31,065 nucleotides of DNA from JAEUMW01 sp039807745 (GTDB taxonomy: Bacteria; Pseudomonadota; Gammaproteobacteria; Burkholderiales; JAEUMW01), in NCBI GenBank assembly GCA_039807745.1, contig JBDHRV010000022.1:1-31065 (forward strand). The letters are read 5' to 3'. The notes beneath the pieces are model-generated. The model saw nothing but the letters and a program-made list of their open reading frames with translations, did not search any database and was not told the origin of the DNA. The translations under genes were made by a program, and so were the position numbers. Positions 1 to 7,318 of the stretch are shown in pieces (the first letter of the stretch is position 1; every line of letters starts with the position of its first letter).

Positions 1-1013
1 TAGGGGTAGCGCCCTGCGGTGATGATCGAAACCGCTACCGTTGCGACCCAGTAGGCAAGGAGCAGCCCGTAGCGTAGGCGCCCATCAGAAGGCACGAGCG
101 GCCAGATAGCTAATGAAACGACGAGCGTGGCGGCACCGAAGAGTGCCACCGCACTGACCCCCTCGAGGTTGCCACTCCCGACCTCCTGAAGCTTGGCGCT
201 GAAGACGAAGTTGAAAGCGATATCGGACCAAGAAACTCCGACAGCCGCGGAGTACGCGATCCAGGCGAGCGTCGCTCCTGCGCCAAGGAGCGTGAGCCGC
301 CGCCACTCGAGCGAGACGGGCTTCCGGTCGGTTGAGGCAAGGAAAGCATATATACCGCCGAGGAGGAGGAATCTCGGGCTCGCGTACGCGGCGAGACCCC
401 ACAAGGCCCCTGCGGCGAAATCAGCGAGGGCGGGCCACCACGAGCGGTTCTCGTCTGGAGCACTGTGCGCCCAGACAGCGACTGACAGCACGAAGAGCGC
501 TGCGCTTACCGTTTCGGGGCGTATGACGAACAAAGTCGGAAACGCGAACGCGGAGCCCCCGAGAAGTGCCAGGCCGAGGGTACCCGGCATGAGTTGAAGG
601 GCACCGGCTCCGCCTCGCTTCGACAGGGTTGCCACGAAGGACCAGAGGCCGACCGCGCAGATGAGCGCACAGACGCCAACGAGAGCGCGACCGAAATACA
701 GTACGCCGACGCCCTCACCCCCGAGCGAGAAATAGATCTTCAGGAGATCCCAAAGGGCGCGTTGGTGGTGTTGAAAGAAGTCGCGAAGCGGTTCCTGTCC
801 CTCCTTCCCCATGAGCCACGCGACGTGACAATGCTCGGCCTCGTCGTACGGCTCTCCGAGTTGGACGAGCAGGTAGCCCACCCAGCTTATGAGGAACAGG
901 CCATAGAGTACTCGGTGGAGACATCTTCCGCCGCGCGCGGAAGACGTTCCTTGTAGGGTCGTGCCCCCAGCCGGTTCCCTGGAGGTCTTCACTGCCTGCG
1001 GCGCGCACCTCAC
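1..1013 (-). CDS. Membrane glycosyltransferase, GT-C/ArnT-like, 3' end cut off by window edge
   Basis: This frame has no stop from about 1080 down to base 1. Translated by hand, it gives a strongly hydrophobic multi-pass protein of at least 337 residues. After a first membrane segment (VLYGLFLISWVGYLLV) comes an acidic loop, EPYDEAEHCHVAWLMGKEG, followed by RDFFQHHQRALWDLL. That acidic D/E-x-x-H loop after helix 1, then a histidine-rich stretch, is typical of GT-C transferases that use polyprenyl-linked sugars. At least six further hydrophobic segments follow. I chose GTG at 1013 because GGGG lies about seven bases upstream and it overlaps the stop of a tiny upstream frame; GTG at 992 is an alternative. 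The gene follows the pilin gene on the same strand, past a terminator. Acting on the pilin is possible but inferred. The family call is moderately sure; the substrate is unknown. Confidence 0.6.
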   Translation of the reverse strand, partial: MRCAPQAVKTSREPAGGTTLQGTSSARGGRCLHRVLYGLFLISWVGYLLVQLGEPYDEAEHCHVAWLMGKEGQEPLRDFFQHHQRALWDLLKIYFSLGGEGVGVLYFGRALVGVCALICAVGLWSFVATLSKRGGAGALQLMPGTLGLALLGGSAFAFPTLFVIRPETVSAALFVLSVAVWAHSAPDENRSWWPALADFAAGALWGLAAYASPRFLLLGGIYAFLASTDRKPVSLEWRRLTLLGAGATLAWIAYSAAVGVSWSDIAFNFVFSAKLQEVGSGNLEGVSAVALFGAATLVVSLAIWPLVPSDGRLRYGLLLAYWVATVAVSIITAGRYP

Positions 1014-1045
1014 TGCTGGTACCCCATCGCAAACCTGATGCGCAT
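1010..1045 (-). other. Possible 11-residue leader peptide coupled to the glycosyltransferase
   Basis: ATG at 1045 has a good GGAAGG ribosome site six bases upstream and opens an 11-codon frame (MRIRFAMGYQQ). Its TGA overlaps the proposed GTG start of the next gene. It could be a translational-coupling leader. It could also be the true N-terminus of the glycosyltransferase, separated by a one-base frameshift or sequencing error. I cannot tell these apart. Confidence 0.25.
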
Positions 1046-1092
1046 AACACACCTTCCAAGACGCCGGCGCGCCAACCAACGCCGAAAAGAAC

Positions 1093-1112
1093 AGAGCCCC
1101 TTTCGGGGCTCT
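1093..1112 (-). terminator. Intrinsic terminator downstream of the pilin gene
   Basis: A perfect 8-bp stem, AGAGCCCC with GGGGCTCT, has a 4-base loop. On the minus strand it is followed by a T-rich run (GTTCTTTTC). It starts 31 bases past the pilin stop and ends about 80 bases before the glycosyltransferase start. It would cap the abundant pilin message and leave limited read-through into the next gene. Confidence 0.8.
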
Positions 1113-1143
1113 GGTGGGTGCTGTCCGCTGGGCGGAGCTACGG

Positions 1144-1593
1144 TCAGCTGTTGTTGCGGCAGTTGGACGGGAGATACTTGTACGCGGTCGACGCGGCGGT
1201 GGTACCGCAGTTCCACGTTACCTGGTTGGTCGTCGCGTCCATGGTCGGCGTCATGTAGACGACTGCGTTATCGAGAGCCGCCACAACGCCACCGGCCTTG
1301 ACGACGGCTTGGACCCGATTATTGGCCCACGACAGACCGCTGATGTACTTGGCCGACGCGGCGGGAGCGGAAATCCCCGCCTCGTCGGTCGTCGTCGGCA
1401 ACCTATTGTTGGTACCCGCGAACTCCGAGACGGACGTCTTCGCTGCACCGAGCGCCGCCATCACTTCGGACACCTTCGAACGGGCGATGTAATCCTGGTA
1501 CGCAGGCAACGCGATCGCGGCGAGGATGCCGACGATCGCCACGACGATCATGAGTTCGATCAGGGTAAAACCTTGTTGAACGCGTTTCATCAT
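1144..1593 (-). CDS. pilA: Type IV major pilin (PilA-like)
   Basis: This is the structural subunit of a type IVa pilus. The product starts MMKRVQQG, a short basic prepilin leader. Prepilin peptidase should cut after the Gly, before Phe, leaving FTLIELMIVVAIVGILAAIA with the conserved Glu5. The mature protein is about 141 residues. Two cysteines near the end (WNCG and SNC, 18 residues apart) should form the C-terminal disulfide loop, and the last residue is Ser. An ATG at 1602 is in frame, but GGAG lies between it and the ATG pair at 1593/1590, so I place the start at 1593. A sigma-54 promoter precedes the gene and a strong terminator follows, which fits a highly expressed single-gene unit. 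The fold and role are clear. Whether this is the major pilin or one of several in the genome cannot be seen here. Confidence 0.93.
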   Translation of the reverse strand: MMKRVQQGFTLIELMIVVAIVGILAAIALPAYQDYIARSKVSEVMAALGAAKTSVSEFAGTNNRLPTTTDEAGISAPAASAKYISGLSWANNRVQAVVKAGGVVAALDNAVVYMTPTMDATTNQVTWNCGTTAASTAYKYLPSNCRNNS

Positions 1594-1630
1594 AGTCTCC
1601 ATGGTTTGGTTAGGATTTCACTGCACAAGA

Positions 1631-1645
1631 AACACTTTTCGTGTT
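1631..1645 (-). other. Hairpin at predicted 5' end of the pilin mRNA
   Basis: On the minus strand AACAC-GAAAA-GTGTT forms a 5-bp stem with a 5-base loop. The sigma-54 promoter predicts transcription starting near 1646, so the message would begin with this hairpin. Such 5'-terminal hairpins can protect abundant mRNAs from decay. That role is inferred. Confidence 0.4.
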
Positions 1646-1657
1646 GCGCTCTTCTAC

Positions 1658-1672
1658 GCAACCCCCGTGCCA
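1658..1672 (-). promoter_or_regulatory. Sigma-54 (RpoN) -24/-12 promoter of pilA
   Basis: On the minus strand the sequence reads TGGCACGGGGGTTGC. This matches the RpoN core TGGCAC-N5-TTGC at every fixed base, with the -24 GG and -12 GC exactly ten bases apart. The predicted start is near 1646, about 53 bases upstream of the pilin ATG. Pilin genes of Pseudomonas and several betaproteobacteria are transcribed from such promoters under the PilS-PilR two-component system. The regulator here is inferred. Confidence 0.88.
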
Positions 1673-1775
1673 CGCGTGGCGACCGTTCGTCCGTGTGCGT
1701 AACACCCTGTTTTGCACGAATGAAACACAGCCCCCTCGGCGCTCATCGGAAGCTGCACTGGTTGCACATTGAAAG

Positions 1776-1786
1776 GTCTGGCAGAC
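1776..1786. promoter_or_regulatory. Palindrome upstream of the pilA promoter, possible activator site
   Basis: GTCTGGCAGAC is an inverted repeat of two 5-base arms (GTCTG / CAGAC) around one base. It lies about 105 bp upstream of the -24 element, within the usual range for a sigma-54 activator site. It holds TGTC on the minus strand, the core reported for PilR sites. No second copy was noticed, so this is tentative. Confidence 0.3.
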
Positions 1787-1839
1787 AATTCCTGCTATGC
1801 CTCCGTCGTGTTCCTTTCCGGCTACCCGGCGCCAACTGG

Positions 1840-3477
1840 TCAGGCGCGATAGCCTGGTATGCGCAATAGATCGACGTCGTCGATCTGCTCCGCATCCAGA
1901 AACTCCTGCGCGAACCTCAGCCAGATCTTCTCGCGCACGAACACGTCGAACAGGTCCGGGTCGATGTGGCCGTTCAACTTGAGCTTCCCGAGAATGGTGA
2001 GCGCCTCGGTAAGCGTCTTGCCTGTCTTGTAGGGGCGGTCGCCGGCAGTGAGCGCCTCGAATATGTCCGCAATGCCCATGATCCTCGCGGGTACCGACAT
2101 CTGTTCGCGCGTAAGCCCGCGAGGGTAGCCCCTGCCGTCCATGCGCTCATGGTGTCCGCCTGCGTACTCTGGAACATTCTTGAGATGACGGGGCCACGGC
2201 AGGGACTCAAGCATCTGGATCGTGACCTCGATGTGATGGTTGATGATCTGTCGCTCTTCGGCGGTAAGGGTGCCCGAACGGATCGTCAGACTGCCAATTT
2301 CCTCGTCGCTTAGAAAACTGGCCCATGCTCCACGCTCGTTGCGCCACATGCGGCGCTTCCCGATCGTCCGCACTCGTTCCTGGTCTTCCGCGCACATGGC
2401 TTCCGTTCCGATATTGGACGACCGTAGGAAAGTCCGCTCTTCGTCGAGTTCGACAATTACCGCATTGAATCCTGCTTCGAGCCGCGCTGCCGCGTCTGAG
2501 TCTCCACGTTTCATGGCCTCAATCCGAGCACGGAGCATCTCGATCTCCGCGTCGCGCTTCAGCACCTCGAAGCGGGTGTCGACCAACTTGATGCGGTCGA
2601 AAATGGTTTCGAGTTTCGTCGCCTTGTCGACCACGTGCACGGGCGTAGTAACCTTGCCGCAGTCGTGCAACAGACCGGCGATCTTGAGTTCGTACCGATC
2701 CTTGTCGGTCATGACGAAGTTCTTCAGAGGACCGTAGTCGATACGATGCGCAGCGTCGGCCAGCATCATCGTCAGCGCGGGGACCCGCTCGCAATGACGC
2801 CCCGTGTAGGGAGACTTGTCGTCGATCGCCGCATTGATGAGGTTGATGAACGACTCGAAGAGCTGCTCGAGTTGGTTGATGAGTAATCTGGTCGTAAGAG
2901 CGATGGCGGCTTGAGAGGCGAGCGACTCCGCCAGCCTCTGGTCTGCTTCGGAGAAGCCAACGATGTCCCCGGAGTCATGCGCCGTGGCGTTGATGAGTTG
3001 CAGCACACCGATGACTTCGTCTTCGTGGTTCTTCATGGGAACGGTCAGGAATGACCGCGATCGGTAACCGGTCTTCTGATCGAAGAGGCGAGTACCGGAG
3101 AAGTCGAAGCCCTCTGCCGCATAAGCATCTGCGATGTTGACGGTGATCTCTCGCAGTGCGGCGTAGGCCACGACCATGGACTCATTCGGCCGTCCCGATT
3201 CGTCGTACAGCGGGATCGGGTCCAGCGTGATCGGCCGTCCGGTCGTCCCCCCCAGCGAAAGGCCGAGTGAGTCGGTACGTATGATCTCGAAGCGCAGCGT
3301 TCCATCCTCGAGGCGGTAGAGCGTGCCAGCGTCCGCCTTCGTTATGGTCTTGGCCGCCAGCACGATGGTCTCGAGCAGCTGGTTGATGTCCTTCTCGCGC
3401 GAAAGCGCTATGCCGACCCGATTGAGCTCCTCCGCGCGATCGAAGAAGTCGACGGCAGCGTCGAGGTCCAATTTCAT
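1840..3477 (-). CDS. GAF domain + HD-GYP phosphodiesterase
   Basis: This is a probable cyclic-di-GMP phosphodiesterase controlled by a sensory domain. Residues ~15-195 form a GAF domain ending in TGYRSRSFLTVPM and VIGVLQLINA. The HD-GYP part begins around residue 205 (YTGRHCERV), has the catalytic pair in LLHDCGK (H271, D272), NHHIE near 414 and the signature HHERMDGRGYP (442-452). Between HDCGK and NHHIE lie about 110 extra residues, partly charged and helical (~290-400), which canonical HD-GYP domains lack. GGGAG precedes the ATG. The start is 43 bp after the GAF-ATPase gene, whose GAF domain is alike, so the two are probably co-transcribed. HD-GYP proteins hydrolyse c-di-GMP to pGpG or GMP. 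Activity here is inferred, since HD and GYP residues are intact. Lying between a pilus-type ATPase and a pilin gene suggests control of pili or motility. Confidence 0.85.
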   Translation of the reverse strand: MKLDLDAAVDFFDRAEELNRVGIALSREKDINQLLETIVLAAKTITKADAGTLYRLEDGTLRFEIIRTDSLGLSLGGTTGRPITLDPIPLYDESGRPNESMVVAYAALREITVNIADAYAAEGFDFSGTRLFDQKTGYRSRSFLTVPMKNHEDEVIGVLQLINATAHDSGDIVGFSEADQRLAESLASQAAIALTTRLLINQLEQLFESFINLINAAIDDKSPYTGRHCERVPALTMMLADAAHRIDYGPLKNFVMTDKDRYELKIAGLLHDCGKVTTPVHVVDKATKLETIFDRIKLVDTRFEVLKRDAEIEMLRARIEAMKRGDSDAAARLEAGFNAVIVELDEERTFLRSSNIGTEAMCAEDQERVRTIGKRRMWRNERGAWASFLSDEEIGSLTIRSGTLTAEERQIINHHIEVTIQMLESLPWPRHLKNVPEYAGGHHERMDGRGYPRGLTREQMSVPARIMGIADIFEALTAGDRPYKTGKTLTEALTILGKLKLNGHIDPDLFDVFVREKIWLRFAQEFLDAEQIDDVDLLRIPGYRA

Positions 3478-3520
3478 CAGCGCAACTCCCGGCGAATCTC
3501 GAAGACTTGCGCGCCGCTGG

Positions 3521-5896
3521 TCACTTGATGCAGACAGCGCGCACCTGGTGCATGTCGGTGATCCCCTGAAGCACCTTCTCGATGCCGTCCTGCTTCAGAG
3601 TACGCATGCCCTCCTCCAACGCCGTGACGAGCATGTCCGCGACGCGGGAATGCTCCTGAATGTGTTTCTTCACCGCGTCCGTACCCACCAACAACTCGTG
3701 GAGCCCGACCCGCCCGCGGTACCCGGTGTTGTTGCAAGCCTCGCACCCCACCGGTGCATAGACGGTGAACTGTCCATGCTCGTCGGCAAACGACTTCACC
3801 CATTCTTTGTACACTTCTTCATAGGCGCCCTTCGGGTCGGTCTTCCAGAACGGCGCGTTTCGAAGCTCCTGGCAGTACTCTTCCAGCATCGCCTTGACCT
3901 CGTCCTGTCCAGCGACACGGGGCTTCTTGCATTTGCCGCAGAGGCGTTTCGCGAGACGCTGCGCCAGTACGCCCAAGAGAGCATCGGCAAAGTTGAACGG
4001 GTCCATGCCCATATCGAGCAGCCGAACAATCGACTCTGGCGCGCTGTTCGTGTGGAGCGTGGCAAACACCAGGTGACCTGTGAGCGAGGCTTCGATCCCG
4101 ATAGCAGTAGTCTCCTTGTCGCGCATCTCGCCTACCATAATGATGTCGGGATCCGCGCGCAGAAACGCCCGCATCGCTGTCGCGAAGTTGAGACCTGCCT
4201 TCACGTTCATCTGCACCTGCCGCAATCCCCGCTGCGTGATCTCGACCGGATCCTCGGCCGTCCATATCTTGGTCTCGGGAGTGTTGAGGTAGCCGAGAAC
4301 TGAATGCAGGGTGGTAGTTTTTCCTGATCCGGTCGGTCCGCAGACGAAGAAGAGACCGTAGGGCTTCGAAATGCAATCTTTCAGCGCCTCGGCGTTACGG
4401 TCGGCGAGTGCGAGCTTGTCGAGAGGGATGGGCTCACCGGCCGCCAGAATGCGCATAACGATGTCTTCGAGACCACCTTGCGAGGGAACGGTCGCAACCC
4501 GCAACTCGATGTCGAGCGGTCCGAAGCGCTTGAACTTGATCTTGCCGTCCTGAGGCTTGCGACGCTCCGCGATGTCCAGATCGCACATGATCTTGATGCG
4601 AGCCGCTATTGCAGCGCGATACGAAGCCGGTACCGAGATGTACGGGAAGAGGGTACCGTCCTTGCGGAAGCGCACTTCGGTCTTGCCTTTGCCGGGGTAG
4701 GGTTCGATGTGGATGTCGGACGCTCCCTGATGGAAAGCGTCGATGATGATCTTGTTGACGAGCTTGACAACCTCATTGTCCTGCGCCTGATCAATACCGT
4801 CGGCATCTGTCGCATCGAGCTCACCGTCTTCGGTGAGACCCTCGAGGATATCCCCGATGTCGCCCGAGTCGGCGATCCCACCCCCGTAGAAGAGATCGAG
4901 GTAGTGCACGAACTCGCGTCGCGTGGTGACGCGGTAGAGGATCTTGCTCTTGGGGAAGACGTTGTTGACGACCCTTGCACTGCGGACCCGTTCCGGATCC
5001 CCCGAAACGACGAGGATGCCGTCTTTCGAGTCCTCGATCGGGAGCCATTGATTCTCTTCGAGATAGCTTCGACTCAGGTTTCGGAGCAGGTCCATCGGCT
5101 TGACCATGTCCGCCTTGTAAGACTGGTAGGGCACTCCAAAGAACTCGGCCAAGGCATTGCCCACTGCGTCGACCCTCACTTGGAATTCGTCTATCAACAC
5201 GTCCTCCACATCGACGTTCTTACGTCGAGCAGAACGCGTTGCCAGCTCGAGTTCGTCCGCTGAGATTGCGGCCACCGCTACCAGGTGATCGAACTTTCCA
5301 CGGATCAGCTGCTGCGTCTTGTGCCTCTGCCTGAGTGCGATCGCGAGGGTTTCCGCGACGCTCGCAACGCCATCCTCGGCGAAATGCGGGAAGGGTCCAC
5401 CTGACTTCGTGTTGATGAGCTGAATGACGCCTAGCAACTCCTTGGCGGGACCGTCGACGATCGGCGCCACCAACATCTGCCGTGTGCGGTAGCCGGTGCG
5501 CTTGTCGACCTCCTTGAGAAAGTGGATCGGAGGTCTGTAGCTCCTGAGTTCGTGATCGTCGTAAACGTCCTTGAGATTGACAGGACGGCGGTGGACGGCC
5601 ACATAACCGGCGATGCTTTGCTCGTTGATGGGAAGCCTTAGATCCTTGAACGACGACAGACCGGTCTTGACCTTCGACACGATGGTCTGCCGGTCTTCGC
5701 TCGTGATATAGATGGTGAGCCGGTCTGCATCGAGCAGATTGCAAAGGTCCTGGCTCACCTCGAGCATGATCTCTTCGATGTTCGCGGTGGCATGGATCCG
5801 GTTCGTTACCGCCTGCAACCGCTTCGAGAACTCGAGCTTCGCAGCGAGGTTCTCCGGCCCCGGAGACGGGCGTCCAGGTTCCAACGTAGCGCTCAT
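3521..5896 (-). CDS. GAF-fused GspE/PilB-type secretion ATPase
   Basis: A 791-residue hexameric ATPase of the type II secretion / type IV pilus assembly family with an unusual sensor at its N-terminus. Residues ~25-195 are a GAF domain (TGYRTRQMLVAPI, LLGVIQLINT). Residues ~205-330 resemble the GspE/MshE N-terminal domain. Residues ~375-790 are the motor, with Walker A GPTGSGKTT (520-528), Walker B region DPDIIMVGEMRD (582-593), His box TGHLVFATLHTN (607-617) and the zinc-binding pairs C653/C656 and C718/C721. All catalytic signatures are intact. PilB and GspE normally lack a GAF domain, so the assembly ATPase may be gated by a small ligand. No pilC, pilD or gsp partner lies in the window; neighbours are signalling genes. 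It may drive a pilus or act as a regulatory paralogue. The start at 5896 has AGGATG about eight bases upstream. Confidence 0.88.
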   Translation of the reverse strand: MSATLEPGRPSPGPENLAAKLEFSKRLQAVTNRIHATANIEEIMLEVSQDLCNLLDADRLTIYITSEDRQTIVSKVKTGLSSFKDLRLPINEQSIAGYVAVHRRPVNLKDVYDDHELRSYRPPIHFLKEVDKRTGYRTRQMLVAPIVDGPAKELLGVIQLINTKSGGPFPHFAEDGVASVAETLAIALRQRHKTQQLIRGKFDHLVAVAAISADELELATRSARRKNVDVEDVLIDEFQVRVDAVGNALAEFFGVPYQSYKADMVKPMDLLRNLSRSYLEENQWLPIEDSKDGILVVSGDPERVRSARVVNNVFPKSKILYRVTTRREFVHYLDLFYGGGIADSGDIGDILEGLTEDGELDATDADGIDQAQDNEVVKLVNKIIIDAFHQGASDIHIEPYPGKGKTEVRFRKDGTLFPYISVPASYRAAIAARIKIMCDLDIAERRKPQDGKIKFKRFGPLDIELRVATVPSQGGLEDIVMRILAAGEPIPLDKLALADRNAEALKDCISKPYGLFFVCGPTGSGKTTTLHSVLGYLNTPETKIWTAEDPVEITQRGLRQVQMNVKAGLNFATAMRAFLRADPDIIMVGEMRDKETTAIGIEASLTGHLVFATLHTNSAPESIVRLLDMGMDPFNFADALLGVLAQRLAKRLCGKCKKPRVAGQDEVKAMLEEYCQELRNAPFWKTDPKGAYEEVYKEWVKSFADEHGQFTVYAPVGCEACNNTGYRGRVGLHELLVGTDAVKKHIQEHSRVADMLVTALEEGMRTLKQDGIEKVLQGITDMHQVRAVCIK

Positions 5897-6232
5897 GCAC
5901 TTTTCATCCTCGACTGATCACACAGGCCGACCTAGGCCAGCGCACCGTCACACCGGGCGACGCTGCGAACGCCTCCACGACGCCGGAGGGGCAGGGTCCC
6001 CTCGCTGCTGCAAGCACGTTCGTCGATTGCGCGTCAGGTCTCATGTCAAGGTGGATCGAAGCTTGGCGTGACGACCCTGGAGCAGTGCTCTCGGTCCGTC
6101 GGGCGGTATCTACTTCGGTAGCACAGCCAACGTCTGCAAGGATCGTACCGAGTCATGGCCACGATTGGAGAGCACGACACACTCCCGCCATGGACCTGCT
6201 CGCCTCGCGAGCGCGTGCGTCGTCAAAGGCGG
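5897..6232. other. Intergenic region, 336 bp, no gene recognised
   Basis: No open frame here has family resemblance or a convincing start. On the minus strand there is a good -35-like TTGACA (6044-6049), but no matching -10 at normal spacing. An exact small hairpin, GCTCGC-CTC-GCGAGC (6198-6212), lies about 20 bases past the stop of the metallo-hydrolase gene. It lacks a T tract, so it is at best a weak terminator. The region should carry the promoter of the ATPase/HD-GYP pair. Confidence 0.5.
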
Positions 6233-6997
6233 CTAGAAATCGAAGCTCTCTCCGTGGAGCAGCATCCGTGGCCGGAAGCGACCTACGCGGTGATGGATCT
6301 CCCGCATCGTGAGCTCCGCCTCGCCGGGCTTGAGATGGGTGATAAGGATCTCGGCCGGACGCTGCAGCTCGGCGAGTTCTGCTGCGAGCATCGAGGGGCA
6401 CAGGTGCTTCGACGCGATCGCAAGGTCTCGCTCCTTGTCGGGAAAAGCAGTCTCGATGATGAGATAGCGGAGGTTTTCCACGCGGTTTACATACTGCCAC
6501 AGCCACCGATTCCGTCCGGTATCACCGGAGAAGACGAGACTGTTCACCCCGCTATCCAGATGAAACCCGACTGCCGGCACCACATGGTTTGCCTCGATCG
6601 CCGTGATGGATCGACCGTCGAGTACGACGGGTTTTTCGACCTCGAAGCGCTCGTACCGCAGATAAGGACGGCGCGCATTCGGGATCGTGGTGAAATCGGG
6701 CCAGACATGCCAGTTAAAGATGTGCTCGCGCAGAACCTGGAGGGTCTCCGCGGTCGCGTGCACGGTCAGGGGTTGCTCGCGCATGTAGCCAACCGAATCG
6801 ACGAGGAAGGCGATGCAAGCGATGTGGTCGAGGTGGGAGTGCGTCACGAAAACGTGATCGACTTGGCTCATTTCAGAGAGGCTCAGGCTGCCGACCCCGG
6901 TGCCGGCATCAATCAGGATGTCCTCGTCGACCAGGAAAGCTGTTGTGCGCAGATTCCCGCCGATGCCGCCGCTGCACCCCAGAACCTGCAGCTTCAC
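6233..6997 (-). CDS. Metallo-beta-lactamase-fold hydrolase, class II cyclic-nucleotide phosphodiesterase-like
   Basis: A soluble 254-residue metal-dependent hydrolase. The binding motif THSHLDH (H53, H55, D57, H58) follows strand DILIDAG. Later ligands appear to be H in EANHVVP, D in FSGDTG and H in ITHLKPGE. The SHSHLDH style with no preceding cofactor domain is closest to the class II 3',5'-cyclic nucleotide phosphodiesterases (CpdP/PDE1-like). RNase Z-like or other small hydrolases are the alternative. An upstream ATG at 7024 is open, but GGGAGG lies just before GTG 6997, and the protein proper (KLQVLGCSGG) starts there, so I use 6997. It sits between FHA and GAF-ATPase genes. If it cleaves cAMP or cGMP it would control the ligand pool of the nearby GAF domains; this is inference. 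Confidence 0.75.
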   Translation of the reverse strand: MKLQVLGCSGGIGGNLRTTAFLVDEDILIDAGTGVGSLSLSEMSQVDHVFVTHSHLDHIACIAFLVDSVGYMREQPLTVHATAETLQVLREHIFNWHVWPDFTTIPNARRPYLRYERFEVEKPVVLDGRSITAIEANHVVPAVGFHLDSGVNSLVFSGDTGRNRWLWQYVNRVENLRYLIIETAFPDKERDLAIASKHLCPSMLAAELAELQRPAEILITHLKPGEAELTMREIHHRVGRFRPRMLLHGESFDF

Positions 6998-7318
6998 GAC
7001 CACCTCCCTGTCGCACGGCAGCAACTACGCGCTGCAGAGAAGGTGTTCCGGATCCCGAACCGTTGGTGCCGAGTCATTATCGTCGGTCGCAGCCACCATT
7101 CGCAACGAGGCACCCCGGCTGCCAGGGTGACTTGGAACGAGCCAGCCGAGTCCGTTCCATGATAGCAACCTCTTCCCTCGGTGTCGCTCGGACGCCTTCA
7201 CCGAACGCGGGGACCGGCGCTCCGGTACCAGGGAAACCAGCAGCGGTGCGCCCGCAAACAAGGAGACGCCGGTTCTTGTGCGGTGTTTTGGTAACGATCC
7301 CGAGCCCGTTGGGGCGCA
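6998..7318. other. Intergenic region, 321 bp, probable promoter only
   Basis: No gene is recognised between the FHA stop and the metallo-hydrolase start. Small open frames here lack family resemblance. The stretch holds one reasonable minus-strand promoter (7160-7188). It separates the PP2C-FHA pair from the rest of the signalling cluster, so two or more transcripts are likely. Confidence 0.5.
7160..7188 (-). promoter_or_regulatory. Possible sigma-70 promoter for the metallo-hydrolase gene
   Basis: On the minus strand GCGACA (four of six -35 bases) is followed after exactly 17 bases by TATCAT (five of six -10 bases). It would give a leader of about 155 bases. It is the best match noticed in this gap, but GC-rich DNA yields chance matches. 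Confidence 0.35.

Noticed and set aside
6044..6049. Sigma-70 promoter from a TTGACA on the minus strand upstream of the GAF-ATPase
   Set aside because: No acceptable -10 at 16 to 18 bases. Kept only as a note on the gap.
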